A DNA stretch of 64,000 nucleotides, taken from assembly GCF_016925675.1 (NCBI RefSeq), contig NZ_CP070506.1, positions 4,896,501 to 4,960,500 of the forward strand, in the 5' to 3' direction. The notes beneath the pieces are model-generated. The model was given only the letters and a program-made list of their open reading frames with translations. It did not search any database and was not told where the DNA came from. Positions 19,082 through 27,395 of the stretch are shown here, piece by piece. Every line of letters begins with the position of its first letter. The stretch's first letter is position 1. The stretch is from Pseudomonas hygromyciniae. Its GTDB lineage: Bacteria; Pseudomonadota; Gammaproteobacteria; Pseudomonadales; Pseudomonadaceae. Position numbers and translations under genes: made by a program.

Positions 19082-19666
19082 ATGCTGGATTCACTTCTCG
19101 TTCCTACCGCAATCGTTGCCTTGGCCGAAATCGGCGACAAGACGCAGTTGCTCGCGCTTATTCTCGCCGCACGCTTTCGCAAACCCTGGCCGATCATCGC
19201 CGGCATCATCGCCGCGACCCTGGCCAACCACGCCGCCGCCGGTGCCGTGGGTGCCTGGTTTGGCAGTTTCTTCTCGGATGCGGTGCTGCACTGGATCCTC
19301 GCCGCCAGCTTCTGCGCCACGGCCTTGTGGACCCTGGTGCCGGACAAACTCGACGATGATGAAGCCAGTACTTCACGCAAGTTCGGGCCGTTCCTGACCA
19401 CCCTGATTGCGTTCTTTATCGCAGAAATCGGTGACAAGACGCAGATCGCCACAGTGATGCTGGCAGCGCAATATCCGGAGTTGTGGCTGGTGATTATCGG
19501 CACCACCTTAGGGATGCTGATTGCCAACGTGCCGGTGGTTCTGGCGGGGAATTTCGCGGCGGAGAAACTGCCCTTGACCCTGATTCGGCGCCTGGCGGCC
19601 TCGGCGTTCTTCATCCTGGCGCTGGTGGCGGTGTACAAGGCCATGCAAAGCAGCGGCTGGATCTGA
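19082..19666 (+). CDS. TMEM165/GDT1 (UPF0016) family cation transporter, probable Mn2+ exporter
   Basis: 194-residue membrane protein with about six helices arranged as two repeats. Each repeat carries the family signature E-x-G-D-K-(T/S): ALAEIGDKTQLLAL (about residue 13) and FIAEIGDKTQIATV (about 115). Bacterial members export manganese or exchange Ca2+/Mn2+ for H+. The yybP-ykoY riboswitch directly upstream makes Mn2+ export the preferred role. The start at 19082 gives the family N-terminus MLDSLLVPTAIVALAEIGDK; upstream in-frame ATGs lie inside the riboswitch and are rejected. A REPIN follows the stop by 13 bp. Confidence 0.9.
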   Translation: MLDSLLVPTAIVALAEIGDKTQLLALILAARFRKPWPIIAGIIAATLANHAAAGAVGAWFGSFFSDAVLHWILAASFCATALWTLVPDKLDDDEASTSRKFGPFLTTLIAFFIAEIGDKTQIATVMLAAQYPELWLVIIGTTLGMLIANVPVVLAGNFAAEKLPLTLIRRLAASAFFILALVAVYKAMQSSGWI

Positions 19667-19679
19667 CCTGCGAGCCCGT

Positions 19680-19766
19680 GTGGGAGCGGGTTTGCCCGCG
19701 ATAACAGTGGCTCAGTTGATAAATACGTGACTGATACACCGCTATCGCAGGCAAGCCAGCTCCCAC
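19680..19766. repeat. REPIN
   Basis: GTGGGAGCGGGTTTGCCCGCGATA at the left pairs with the inverted arm ending GCAAGCCAGCTCCCAC. It lies between the converging transporter and M48 genes. Confidence 0.88.
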
Positions 19767-19793
19767 ATTTGGAGCTTCACAAGGCCTGAATTA

Positions 19794-20612
19794 TCAGGAC
19801 TTCTTGGCCTGCTGGTACAGCGGCATCACCTTGGGAATCGCCGCCTGCAACGAGGCGATCCGGCTGCTGGAGGCCGGGTGAGTGCTCATGAACTCTGGCG
19901 GTGCGCCTTCCGAGGCCTTGGCCATCTTGTTCCACAGCGTGATCGCGGCGTTCGGGTTGTAACCGGCGCGGGCTGAAAGCTCCAGGCCAATCAGGTCGGC
20001 TTCGTTTTCATTGCTGCGGCTGTTGGGCAAGGTCATGCCGTAGTTGGCCACAGTGTCGGCCAGCGCCATGCTGTCCTGGCCCAGGCCCAACAATGCGCCG
20101 GCGCCCTGCTTGGCCATCTCGATGCCATAGGCCTTGGACATGGCTTCGCGGCCATGTTCACGCAGGGCATGGGCAATTTCATGGCCCATGACCGCCGCCA
20201 ACTCGTCATCGGTCAACTTGAGCGTGTCGATCAGGCCGCTGTAGACGAAGATCTTGCCGCCAGGCCCGCAGTTGGCGTTCATCTCGTCGCTCTTGATCAG
20301 GTTCACTTCCCACTTCCACTGCGCCGCATCCGGGCGGAAGGTGGGCGCCTGAGCGATCAGCCGCTTGGCGATGGCCTGCACGCGCTTGGCGTTGGCGCTG
20401 GTCTTGTCCACCAGGCCCTTGCCACTGGCTTCGCCCAGGGTCTGCTGGTACGACTGCGCGTACATCTGGTCGACTTCCTGGCTCGACAGCATGCTGAACA
20501 TGTACTGCTTGCGTTCCACACCCACGGCACCGCCGCTGGTGGTGTTGACCGACTGGCAACCGGCGAGCAGCAAGGCTGCGCTCAATGCCGTTACCGCCAA
20601 ATATTTTTTCAT
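19794..20612 (-). CDS. M48-family zinc metalloprotease lipoprotein (LoiP/YcaL-like)
   Basis: 272 residues. The signal peptide has lipobox LLLAGC (cysteine near residue 18). A single M48 protease domain follows, with the zinc motif HEIAH (about residue 140) and the downstream glutamate in NENEADLIGLEL (about 200). Such lipoproteins sit in the outer membrane facing the periplasm and degrade damaged or misassembled envelope proteins. ATG 20612 is favoured because AGGGAG lies 7 bases upstream; ATGs at 20633 and 20618 are less well placed. It is monocistronic, convergent with the TMEM165 gene and divergent from the chemoreceptor. Confidence 0.88.
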   Translation of the reverse strand: MKKYLAVTALSAALLLAGCQSVNTTSGGAVGVERKQYMFSMLSSQEVDQMYAQSYQQTLGEASGKGLVDKTSANAKRVQAIAKRLIAQAPTFRPDAAQWKWEVNLIKSDEMNANCGPGGKIFVYSGLIDTLKLTDDELAAVMGHEIAHALREHGREAMSKAYGIEMAKQGAGALLGLGQDSMALADTVANYGMTLPNSRSNENEADLIGLELSARAGYNPNAAITLWNKMAKASEGAPPEFMSTHPASSSRIASLQAAIPKVMPLYQQAKKS

Positions 20613-20805
20613 GCACATTCTCCCTGAAAACATGGCGCGTATCGTAGGCCCTCCTCTGTATCGGCGCCAGATACACCTGACGCTTAACCGTTAAATTTCA
20701 GACGACGCCTACGCCTACGACCATTCTATTTACGACATCCCGAACGCTTTTGCCGGACACCCCCTCATGTGTGTCAGGCCGGTGGCCGATATAAGGAGGC
20801 AGATC

Positions 20806-22971
20806 ATGCCCCCAGCGCCCGGAGCCATCATGAAATTCAAGTCGATTCAGTTTTCTGTCGCAGCATTGGCCGGGGCCATTGTCCTGAGCGTCGTGGCGGC
20901 CTTGGTGCTGTACGCATTGTTTGCCGGCGCGCGGACCCAGGAAATGGTGCAGGAACGCACCCAGGCGCAATTCGAGCAAATCATCGAGCAACGCCTTACG
21001 GCATTGGCGCAAACCCAGGCCACGCTGATCCAGCGCGAATTGGAAGCGCCGCTGGTGACCGCCAAAGGCCTGGCCACCACCAATGCGCTGATGGGCATGA
21101 AAGACCCAAGCGGCGCCGCCCCGTTGCAGGTCGGCCGTGAACAACTGATCAACTTGCTGCACGAAACCGTGGTGCGCAACCCGAAAATCCTCGGTTCCTA
21201 TATAGCCTGGGAACCCAATGCCATCGACCACAACGACGCCCATTACCTGAACTCCACCGTCGTTGGTGTCGAGCCCACCAACGGGCGCTTCATGCCCTGG
21301 TGGTTCCGCAACCAGGACGGCAGCCTGGGCCTGGAAAAACTTGCCGACCTGACTGACCAAAAAATCCTCTCCACCGGCATTCGCGCCAGCGAGTATTACC
21401 TCTGCTCCAAGGAAACCCTGAAGCCTTGCGCCATCGACCCCGCCCCCTATCGTGTGGGTAACACCACGGTGATGCTGGCCTCGTTTATCGAACCGATCAT
21501 GATCGACGGCGCGTTCCAGGGCATCGTCGGCGCCGACCTGTCGGTGAACTTCATCCAGGAAATGCTCACCGCAGCCGACCAGAAGCTTTACAACGGCGCC
21601 GGTGAAATGGCACTGATTTCCAGTAACGGCCGCCTGGTGGCCTACACCAAGGACCCGAGCAAACTGGGGGAGAAGGCCAGCGATCTGCTCGCAAAAAAAG
21701 AACTGGATAACCTCGGCCAACTGAAAATCGGCGACGTGCGCTACGACATCGACCAGGCCAACGGGCAAATCGAGTTGTTCCTGCCGTTCAACATCGGCCA
21801 GACCGATGCGCGCTGGACCCTGATGCTGCAACTGCCCCTGGGCGCGGTAATGGCCGACCTGCACACCCTGCAAAGCGACCTCGATGCCCAGCGCAAAACC
21901 GATATCTTCGGCATGACCATGGTCGGCCTGTTGATTGCTGGCATCGGCCTGCTGGTGATCTGGCTGGTGGGCCATGGCATTGCGCGGCCGCTCAAGCAAA
22001 TGGTGGCGATGCTCAATGACATCGCCCAGGGCGAAGGCGACCTGACGCGCCGCCTGACCAGTGACCGCGCCGATGAACTGGGCGCGATTGCCGCGGGTTT
22101 CAACACCTTCCTGATCAAGCTGCAGGGCATGATTACCCAGGTGGTCAGTTCGGTGCAGAAGGTCAGCGACTCGTCGGAGCACACCGCCGATATCGCCATC
22201 CGCACCAACCAGGGCGTGCACAAACAAATGGCCGAGATCGACCAGGTCGCCACCGCCGTGCACGAAATGACCGCCACCGCCCAGGACGTGGCGCGCAATG
22301 CCACCCAGGCCGCACAAGCCGCCACCCACGCCGACCAGGCCGCGAGCCAGGGCATGCAGATTGTGCGCGACACCTCCACCTCCATCGGCGCCCTGGCCCT
22401 GGAGATCGGCAAGGCCGTTGGCGTGGTCCAGGCCCTGGCCAAGGACAGCGAAAACATCAATGCAATCCTGACCGCTATCCGCGGCATTGCCGAGCAGACC
22501 AACCTGCTGGCCCTCAACGCCGCAATCGAAGCTGCCCGGGCCGGCGAACAGGGCCGGGGGTTTGCGGTGGTAGCCGACGAAGTACGCAACCTGGCGCAGA
22601 AAACCCAGAAGGCCACCGAAGAAATCCAGACCATGATCCAGCAATTGCAGCAAGGCACGCGGGATGTGGTGCGGGTCATGGAAGACAGCCAGCAGCGCAC
22701 CGATGAAAGCGTGCAACACGCTGCCAAGGCCGCCCAGGCTTTGGAGACCATCACCCAGGCCGTATCGGTGATCAATGACATGAACACGCAGATTGCCAGT
22801 GCGGCGGAAGAACAGAGCGCGGTGGCCGAGGACATCAACCGCAATGTGATCAATATCGGCCAGGTGGCCAATGAAGTGGCTGGCGGTGCGGATGAATCCA
22901 GTGCCGCGAGTGCGGGGCTGACCCAGTTGGCGGAGCAGCAGCGGCGGTTGATCAATCAGTTCAAGGTCTGA
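20806..22971 (+). CDS. Methyl-accepting chemotaxis protein with periplasmic Cache-type sensor
   Basis: 721 residues. TM1 is about residues 20-42. A large periplasmic double-Cache-like domain follows (about 45-365; [15 protein letters not shown] and [20 protein letters not shown] are typical), then TM2 (about 370-390), HAMP (about 391-445) and the cytoplasmic signalling hairpin with [20 protein letters not shown] (about 566) and [15 protein letters not shown]. It senses a small ligand outside the membrane and controls CheA. The ligand cannot be named from sequence. ATG 20806 has an excellent AAGGAGG six bases upstream, better than the ATGs at 20767 and 20830. No che genes are nearby, as is usual for Pseudomonas receptors. 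Confidence 0.9.
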   Translation: MPPAPGAIMKFKSIQFSVAALAGAIVLSVVAALVLYALFAGARTQEMVQERTQAQFEQIIEQRLTALAQTQATLIQRELEAPLVTAKGLATTNALMGMKDPSGAAPLQVGREQLINLLHETVVRNPKILGSYIAWEPNAIDHNDAHYLNSTVVGVEPTNGRFMPWWFRNQDGSLGLEKLADLTDQKILSTGIRASEYYLCSKETLKPCAIDPAPYRVGNTTVMLASFIEPIMIDGAFQGIVGADLSVNFIQEMLTAADQKLYNGAGEMALISSNGRLVAYTKDPSKLGEKASDLLAKKELDNLGQLKIGDVRYDIDQANGQIELFLPFNIGQTDARWTLMLQLPLGAVMADLHTLQSDLDAQRKTDIFGMTMVGLLIAGIGLLVIWLVGHGIARPLKQMVAMLNDIAQGEGDLTRRLTSDRADELGAIAAGFNTFLIKLQGMITQVVSSVQKVSDSSEHTADIAIRTNQGVHKQMAEIDQVATAVHEMTATAQDVARNATQAAQAATHADQAASQGMQIVRDTSTSIGALALEIGKAVGVVQALAKDSENINAILTAIRGIAEQTNLLALNAAIEAARAGEQGRGFAVVADEVRNLAQKTQKATEEIQTMIQQLQQGTRDVVRVMEDSQQRTDESVQHAAKAAQALETITQAVSVINDMNTQIASAAEEQSAVAEDINRNVINIGQVANEVAGGADESSAASAGLTQLAEQQRRLINQFKV

Positions 22972-22993
22972 CGGCTTCAGTGGGCTTCAGGGC

Positions 22994-23003
22994 CTCATCG
23001 CTG
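22994..23003. repeat. Left target-site duplication of MITE copy 1
   Basis: CTCATCGCTG, repeated exactly at 23133-23142 immediately after the element. Removing the element and one copy restores the REP sequence GGCCTCATCGCTGGCAAGCC. Confidence 0.88.
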
Positions 23004-23132
23004 CATGAGTATCTACACAATTTAAAACCAAGCTGATAGGGCTGTTGTGGCGAGCGGGCTTGTCGGAACGCCGCATCGCCCGCTCGCCACAATAAAGTTC
23101 GTCAGTTTCTGAAAGTTGTGTAGATACTCATG
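23004..23132. mobile_element. MITE-like element, copy 1 (129 bp), inserted in a REP
   Basis: The ends are perfect inverted repeats CATGAGTATCTACACAA ... TTGTGTAGATACTCATG (17 bp). A 10-bp direct repeat CTCATCGCTG flanks the element exactly, as a target duplication would. It has no coding capacity. Inside is a second REP-type palindrome (23047-23090; GTGGCGAGCGGGCTTG / CGCCCGCTCGCCAC). A second copy with the same ends is at 33393-33621. No transposase with these ends is in the window, so mobilisation in trans is inferred. Confidence 0.85.
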
Positions 23133-23142
23133 CTCATCGCTG
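23133..23142. repeat. Right target-site duplication of MITE copy 1
   Basis: CTCATCGCTG, identical to 22994-23003, followed by GCAAGCCAG of the interrupted REP. Confidence 0.88.
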
Positions 23143-23176
23143 GCAAGCCAGTAAATCCCCCACACAACCTCCAGGC

Positions 23177-23797
23177 TCACCCCGGAGTAAGGCATTCCGG
23201 GCCATTGAGCTTGGGATCATTGACCATATTTGCCAGCACCCGCTCGCGCAACGCGGTGGGCTCACCGGCCAGCAATCCCTGCAACACATGCAACGGCGTC
23301 TCGGGGTCCAGCCACGCTTCCTGACCTGCCGCATCCAGAATCAACGGCCGGCGCTGGCTCTGCGCCGCCTGGGTGACCACCGCCGCACTCAGCCACACCT
23401 GCTCCTGCACCGGGTAAGCCTCCCAGATCGCCGCGAAAAACAGGGTCGAACCCTCCCCCGGCGTCAACCAGTAAGGGCGCTTGCGCTGGGTACCGCGCCA
23501 CTCATAAAAGCCATTGGCCGGCAGCAGGCAACGGCGTAGACGAAAGGCCTCGCGAAACATCGGCTGTTCGGCCAGGGTTTCGGCGCGGGCGTGGGCCGGG
23601 GTGCGGGACAGATCGGTCAACCACGGCGGCGTCAGCCCCCAACGTGCCCGCGCCAAGGTGCGCTGACCGTCAGTGGCGCGCTGGATCAGCACCGAATCAT
23701 TGGGGGAAATATTCCACTGGGCCTGTTGATCCGCCGGGAAACCCGGCAAGGCGGCAAAGGCTTGATTCCAGCGAAACAGGGCATAACGTCCACACAT
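23177..23797 (-). CDS. yedK: YedK/HMCES-type SRAP protein (abasic-site DNA-protein crosslinker)
   Basis: 206 residues of the SOS response-associated peptidase family. The sequence starts MCGRYALF. After removal of Met1, Cys2 forms a stable thiazolidine with abasic sites in single-stranded DNA, protecting replication forks. Other conserved parts are WNISPNDSVLI, ARWGLTPPW, NARAETLAE-like (HARAETLAEQPMFREAF), RRCLLPANGFYEW and a histidine-containing C-terminal region (about 170). The length is near the family norm. It lies downstream of MITE copy 1 and converges on the chemoreceptor gene. No LexA box was identified by eye. Confidence 0.9.
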   Translation of the reverse strand: MCGRYALFRWNQAFAALPGFPADQQAQWNISPNDSVLIQRATDGQRTLARARWGLTPPWLTDLSRTPAHARAETLAEQPMFREAFRLRRCLLPANGFYEWRGTQRKRPYWLTPGEGSTLFFAAIWEAYPVQEQVWLSAAVVTQAAQSQRRPLILDAAGQEAWLDPETPLHVLQGLLAGEPTALRERVLANMVNDPKLNGPECLTPG

Positions 23798-23833
23798 GGG
23801 GCAACACGACTCTTGGGTAAACCGATCGACAGC

Positions 23834-24094
23834 CTAACAGACCAACACGTCGGGGTAGCTGTCGGGTTCATCACCGGGCAACGGCTGCGCACCGATGTAC
23901 GCAGTAATCAGCTCGCGGGCACAGGTGGCTTGGTCGTTCTCCACTTCCAGGCCCAACAGGCCGAAAATCGGCAGCTCCCCCGTGCCACCGAGCAAATGAC
24001 GCCCCACCAGATGGGCATTGATGCCTTCGCTGGCGAGCATTTGTTGCAACAACTCACCTTCCATCAGGTTTTCCGGCTCGTAGATTCGTTGCAT
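23834..24094 (-). CDS. DUF2007 small protein
   Basis: 86 residues, MQRIYEPENLMEGELLQQML followed by GINAHLVGRHLLGG. This is the DUF2007 pattern (putative signal-transducing protein resembling a PII-like alpha/beta fold). Function is unknown. The gene lies 11 bp after the CPXCG gene on the same strand, so the two are likely cotranscribed. An acidic C-terminus (PGDEPDSYPDVLVC) ends in cysteine. Confidence 0.8.
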   Translation of the reverse strand: MQRIYEPENLMEGELLQQMLASEGINAHLVGRHLLGGTGELPIFGLLGLEVENDQATCARELITAYIGAQPLPGDEPDSYPDVLVC

Positions 24095-24105
24095 GGCCGC
24101 CCCCT

Positions 24106-24288
24106 TTACTCATTCTCGCTGCGTACTTCGAGCATCCATTCGTCGCCGTGAACCTGCAGCTCGAAAATGATCGGCCGACAGCACACCTGGCAGTCTTCTA
24201 TATAGTTCTGGTCACCACCGGACAAGTCCACGCTTGTCTCGATCCGTTCACCACAATAAGGACAATCGTACAGCGCACTTTCGAGCAT
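24106..24288 (-). CDS. CPXCG-motif cysteine-rich small protein
   Basis: 60 residues starting [17 protein letters not shown]. Two cysteine pairs (CPYC at about 9-12 and CQVC at about 34-37) make a likely zinc ribbon. This small family of unknown role is common in Pseudomonas next to a DUF2007 gene. ATG 24288 has GGGAGA 5 bases upstream; a longer frame opening at 24357 adds 23 residues not seen in relatives as I recall them. It is divergent from the acyltransferase gene. Confidence 0.82.
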   Translation of the reverse strand: MLESALYDCPYCGERIETSVDLSGGDQNYIEDCQVCCRPIIFELQVHGDEWMLEVRSENE

Positions 24289-24428
24289 CGCGGTCTCCCA
24301 GGTGACTTGTGCGTATAATCGCCGGTCTATTTGCAGGGCTTTTTCGTTTGATGCCATTTGTTCAGACCTCGCCCTGTCACTTATCGATCCAAACCTTTAC
24401 TTACCCTAGCCGTTTCTAACAAGAGAGC

Positions 24429-25661
24429 ATGATGGGCGAATTCGATACCATCCGACCTTACAACGACAGCGAAGTCCCGGCAGTGCTGGCCCGGCTGTTC
24501 AGTGACAAGGCCTTTCTGGACATCCTGACCCACTTTCGCTTCCCGCGCTTTGCCGGTGCCTTTGGCTGGCTGCTCAAGCCGCTGATCGCCCAGAAGCTGC
24601 GCCGTGAGTTCGCCGGTGTCACCACCGTCGCCACCTTGCAGGACAAAGTCGAGTTTTACGTCGACCACACCATTGACCGGGCGACCGACGGCGTCACCTA
24701 TACCGGGGTCGAGCAGCTCAAGTCCGGCACGGCCTACGTGTTCCTGGCCAACCACCGCGATATCGTGATGGACCCGGCCTTCGTCAACTATGCGGTGTAC
24801 CACGCCGGCCTGCCAACACCGCGTATTGCCATCGGTGACAACCTGCTGCAGAAGCCGTTTGTCAGCGACCTGATGCGCCTGAACAAGAGTTTTATCGTGC
24901 ATCGCTCCATCACCGGGCGACGCGAGAAAATGGCGGCGTATCAGTTGCTGTCGGCTTACATCAACCATTCGATCCGCAACGACTGCCAGTCGATCTGGAT
25001 CGCCCAGGCCGAAGGTCGCGCCAAGGATGGAGATGATCGCACCGAGTCGGCGATCCTCAAGATGTTCCATATGAGCCGCAAGGACGAGCCATTCGCCGAG
25101 GTCATCCTGTCGCTGAACCTGACGCCGGTGTCCATCAGCTACGAATACGACCCGTGCGACGCAGCCAAGGCCCGTGAGCTGTATATCCGCGCCACCACCG
25201 GGACCTACACCAAGGCGCCAGGTGAGGATGACGTGAGCATCGCCCTGGGCATCACCGGCTACAAGGGCCGGGTCCACATCAACTTTGCGCCGCCCATCAC
25301 CGAGCGTTTTGAAGACACCAAGCTGCTGGCCATCGAGATGGACCGGCAGATTCTCGGCGGGTATCGGTTGTTTCCAGTGCACTACCTGGCATATGCACAG
25401 TGGAGCGAGGCCGACCCGCAATTGCAGGTGCCGACGGCTGCCGAGGTATTCCCGGCGGACGAGCTGGCGAAAGCGAAAGCCGAGTGGGAACGACGCTTGA
25501 ATGCCTGCCCGGCAGAGCACCGACCGTATCTGGTGCTGCAATATGCGACGCCGGTGCGTAATCAGTACCGGGTCAAAGCAGGGATCCCCCCTGTAAACAC
25601 CCATCTAAATGTGGGAGCGGGCTTGCTCGCGAAAGCGGTGGATCAGTCAAATCTGTACTAA
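24429..25661 (+). CDS. PlsC-like 1-acylglycerol-3-phosphate acyltransferase family protein, 3' end running into a REPIN
   Basis: 410 residues. The acyltransferase motif NHRDIVMD (H-x4-D, about residues 115-122) is followed by a second block with WIAQAEGRAKDGDDRT (about 197-212), the equivalent of the E-G-R motif of glycerolipid acyltransferases. It probably transfers an acyl chain to a lyso-phospholipid or similar acceptor at the inner membrane; the acceptor is not deducible. The last 20 or so residues (from about VNTHLNVGAGLLAKAV) are encoded by REP DNA, and the stop lies within the REPIN at 25611-25697. The natural C-terminus has therefore probably been altered. The start is ATG 24429 or 24432. 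Confidence 0.85.
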   Translation: MMGEFDTIRPYNDSEVPAVLARLFSDKAFLDILTHFRFPRFAGAFGWLLKPLIAQKLRREFAGVTTVATLQDKVEFYVDHTIDRATDGVTYTGVEQLKSGTAYVFLANHRDIVMDPAFVNYAVYHAGLPTPRIAIGDNLLQKPFVSDLMRLNKSFIVHRSITGRREKMAAYQLLSAYINHSIRNDCQSIWIAQAEGRAKDGDDRTESAILKMFHMSRKDEPFAEVILSLNLTPVSISYEYDPCDAAKARELYIRATTGTYTKAPGEDDVSIALGITGYKGRVHINFAPPITERFEDTKLLAIEMDRQILGGYRLFPVHYLAYAQWSEADPQLQVPTAAEVFPADELAKAKAEWERRLNACPAEHRPYLVLQYATPVRNQYRVKAGIPPVNTHLNVGAGLLAKAVDQSNLY

Positions 25662-25697
25662 CTGATCCACCGCTTTCGCGAGCAAGCCCGCTCCCAC
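25611..25697. repeat. REPIN with near-perfect 37-bp arms
   Basis: GTGGGAGCGGGCTTGCTCGC and the 17 bases after it are matched base for base by the inverted right arm ending GCAAGCCCGCTCCCAC. The central 13 bases are unpaired. The left arm contains the acyltransferase stop codon. Confidence 0.92.
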
Positions 25698-25715
25698 AGT
25701 TGTTTTGTGGTGTTT

Positions 25716-25973
25716 TTACAGTCGAGTACTGAGCCAGGACAGCAGCAACGCCAGGCTAAGACAGGCAAAGCTAATGCGATAGCCAAGGCGATGACTGCGC
25801 TCGGTACGCACATCCAGAAACAACATCGGCTGGTCGATCGCCCGCTCTTCGCTCTGTGCGGCCAGATTGGCCATCGCGCGTTGTTCCCGCAGGCGCGTGA
25901 CGAACAGCAGCCCGGCGCCAGGGCACGCAATCAGCAGTGCAGCGGTATTGATCAGTAGCGCAGGCAACGGCAT
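25716..25973 (-). CDS. Small two-helix membrane protein, unknown
   Basis: 85 residues. One hydrophobic helix at the N-terminus (LPALLINTAALLIACPGAGLL, shown as LPALLINTAALLIACPG) and one near the C-terminus (ISFACLSLALLLSWL) flank a charged cytoplasmic or periplasmic middle of about 40 residues. I do not recognise the family. The start is uncertain: ATG 25973 has a modest GGGG upstream, and a frame open to 26042 adds 23 less hydrophobic residues. It is convergent with the acyltransferase gene. Confidence 0.6.
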   Translation of the reverse strand: MPLPALLINTAALLIACPGAGLLFVTRLREQRAMANLAAQSEERAIDQPMLFLDVRTERSHRLGYRISFACLSLALLLSWLSTRL

Positions 25974-26133
25974 TTCAGACCCCAGTGTGACAGTTATCCA
26001 TCCAAATGCGCTCTCCCGCGCATTGCAGCTCCCTGCCCCCATTGACGACTAATGTATCGAGTAATTTACAGCGTCACCTGAACGTCACCTTAACAAGCCA
26101 CCCTGTTGCCCTTCGTACACTCAGGAGCTTGTC

Positions 26134-26343
26134 ATGTTGCATGCGCAGAACCAGGATCGGCTGTACCTGATCGCCCCAAGCGATGAGCAAGAGGCGCTGG
26201 TCGGCGGCCTGGCGTTCAATGTCCAGGACCGGCACTGGCTGGTGTATTGCGCCCTCGGCGGGCATCAACATGCCGACCTGCCGGAGCTGGATCTGCTGAC
26301 TGGCGTGAGTGTGCTGGACTTTTATGTCGAAACGGCGGCATGA
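26134..26343 (+). CDS. Small conserved-looking protein, unknown
   Basis: 69 residues, MLHAQNQDRLYLIAPSDEQE followed by ALVGGLAFNVQDRHWLVYCALGG. The start has a strong AGGAG 7 bases upstream, and a strong terminator follows 13 bp after the stop, so this is a real transcription unit. No signal peptide or membrane helix. Function unknown. Confidence 0.75.
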   Translation: MLHAQNQDRLYLIAPSDEQEALVGGLAFNVQDRHWLVYCALGGHQHADLPELDLLTGVSVLDFYVETAA

Positions 26344-26356
26344 CGCCAGCAGGCAC

Positions 26357-26392
26357 AAAAAAGCCGGGCCCGTGGCGGGGCCCGGCTTTTTT
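26357..26392. terminator. Bidirectional rho-independent terminator
   Basis: AAAAAAGCCGGGCCC / GGGCCCGGCTTTTTT around a 6-base loop: a perfect 15-bp stem serving the small gene (+) and yajG (-). Confidence 0.92.
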
Positions 26393-26400
26393 ACTAGCGA

Positions 26401-26988
26401 TTATTGCGAGCTGAGGATCTGGCCGATGCTTGGATCCTTGAACAGGCGCGTCAGGGCATCACTCAACACGTCGCTGACCAGCTTGGTGTTGGTTTCCTGG
26501 TTCGGCGCCATGCCGAAGCGCTGGTCCAGGGATGCACCGTAACGGCCGCTGTAGCGGCGGTTGCCAGCCGACACATCAGAGCGGAAGGTCGCGCCAATGG
26601 TGGCTTCGGTCACGTACAGGCCTTCCTTGGGCGACTGGTACTTCAGCTCGGCCAGGGTCACGGTCAACTGCGGTGCGCCTGGCGAGTTGCTGGTCGGGGT
26701 GAAGCCCAGCAGACGCACAGCGGCTTCGGCCTGGGCTTGCAGCTTGGGCAGCACGTCGGCACCGGTCACCGTGATGGAGCTGGTTTCCGGGTACAAGCCA
26801 CCGCGAGTGCCCAGGGTCGGCGACGGACGACCGTCAACCACCCGCACCGAGACCGGCTGGCCGTGGCCCACAGGCGCCAGCTGCGTAGTGAGCTTGGGTT
26901 GCGGGCTGAGTTGCTGCGGGCTGTGGGCGCAGCCAACCAGGGTCAAGCTGGTCACAGTGATCAAACCGAACAACAGGCGTTGCAACAT
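26401..26988 (-). CDS. yajG: YajG-family lipoprotein
   Basis: 195 residues. The signal peptide ends in lipobox SLTLVGC (cysteine at about 20). The rest matches the YajG family: an N-terminal VSVRVVDGRPSPTLGTRGG and a later beta-rich region LTVTLAELKYQ. YajG is a periplasm-facing lipoprotein of unknown function. A C-terminal segment rich in helices (NTKLVSDVLSDALTRLFKDP) ends at the terminator. It is divergent from the small gene at 27159. Confidence 0.82.
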   Translation of the reverse strand: MLQRLLFGLITVTSLTLVGCAHSPQQLSPQPKLTTQLAPVGHGQPVSVRVVDGRPSPTLGTRGGLYPETSSITVTGADVLPKLQAQAEAAVRLLGFTPTSNSPGAPQLTVTLAELKYQSPKEGLYVTEATIGATFRSDVSAGNRRYSGRYGASLDQRFGMAPNQETNTKLVSDVLSDALTRLFKDPSIGQILSSQ

Positions 26989-27158
26989 GCTTTTCTCTCC
27001 AGAATTCAGGTACCGACAGGCCGGCAGTATAGCGGCGCGCCACTGTCGGGAACTAGCGCCAGTTACAACCTCAGACCCAGGCCCGCCGGCAGCGGTTCAG
27101 TGTCACCGATATGTCATGCTGGGCTGGCATGCTTGCCCCCATTATCAGGAGGCCAACC

Positions 27159-27395
27159 ATGCTCAATCTTCTCTGGCGCTTTTTCGCTCGCACACCCGCC
27201 CATCGCAACTTTGCCCTGCTCGACCAGCAAGGTCGCTGCCAGGCATTCAAGCAGTGCAGCCTGCCCCCCGTAGGCGAAGGCTGGGTCGAAGTCGCAGAGA
27301 TCCGCCTGAGCTGGATGCACCATCCCCTGCCCGCCCGCGCACGCGTCAGCCCGCGCCGCGCACGGTCATCCCACCGACTGCCGTTGACCGCCTGA
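27159..27395 (+). CDS. Small basic protein, unknown
   Basis: 78 residues, MLNLLWRFFARTPAHRNFAL followed by LDQQGRCQAFKQCSLPPVGEGWVEVAE (shown in two pieces). AGGAGG sits 7 bases upstream, a strong ribosome site that decides the start over an ATG 48 bases earlier. The C-terminal third is Arg-rich and of low complexity. No family recognised. Confidence 0.7.
   Translation: MLNLLWRFFARTPAHRNFALLDQQGRCQAFKQCSLPPVGEGWVEVAEIRLSWMHHPLPARARVSPRRARSSHRLPLTA

Noticed and set aside
20698..22719. Very long open frame on the minus strand opposite the chemoreceptor
   Set aside because: Composition is that of an antisense shadow (His/Gly/Leu-rich); the plus-strand protein has all MCP domains.
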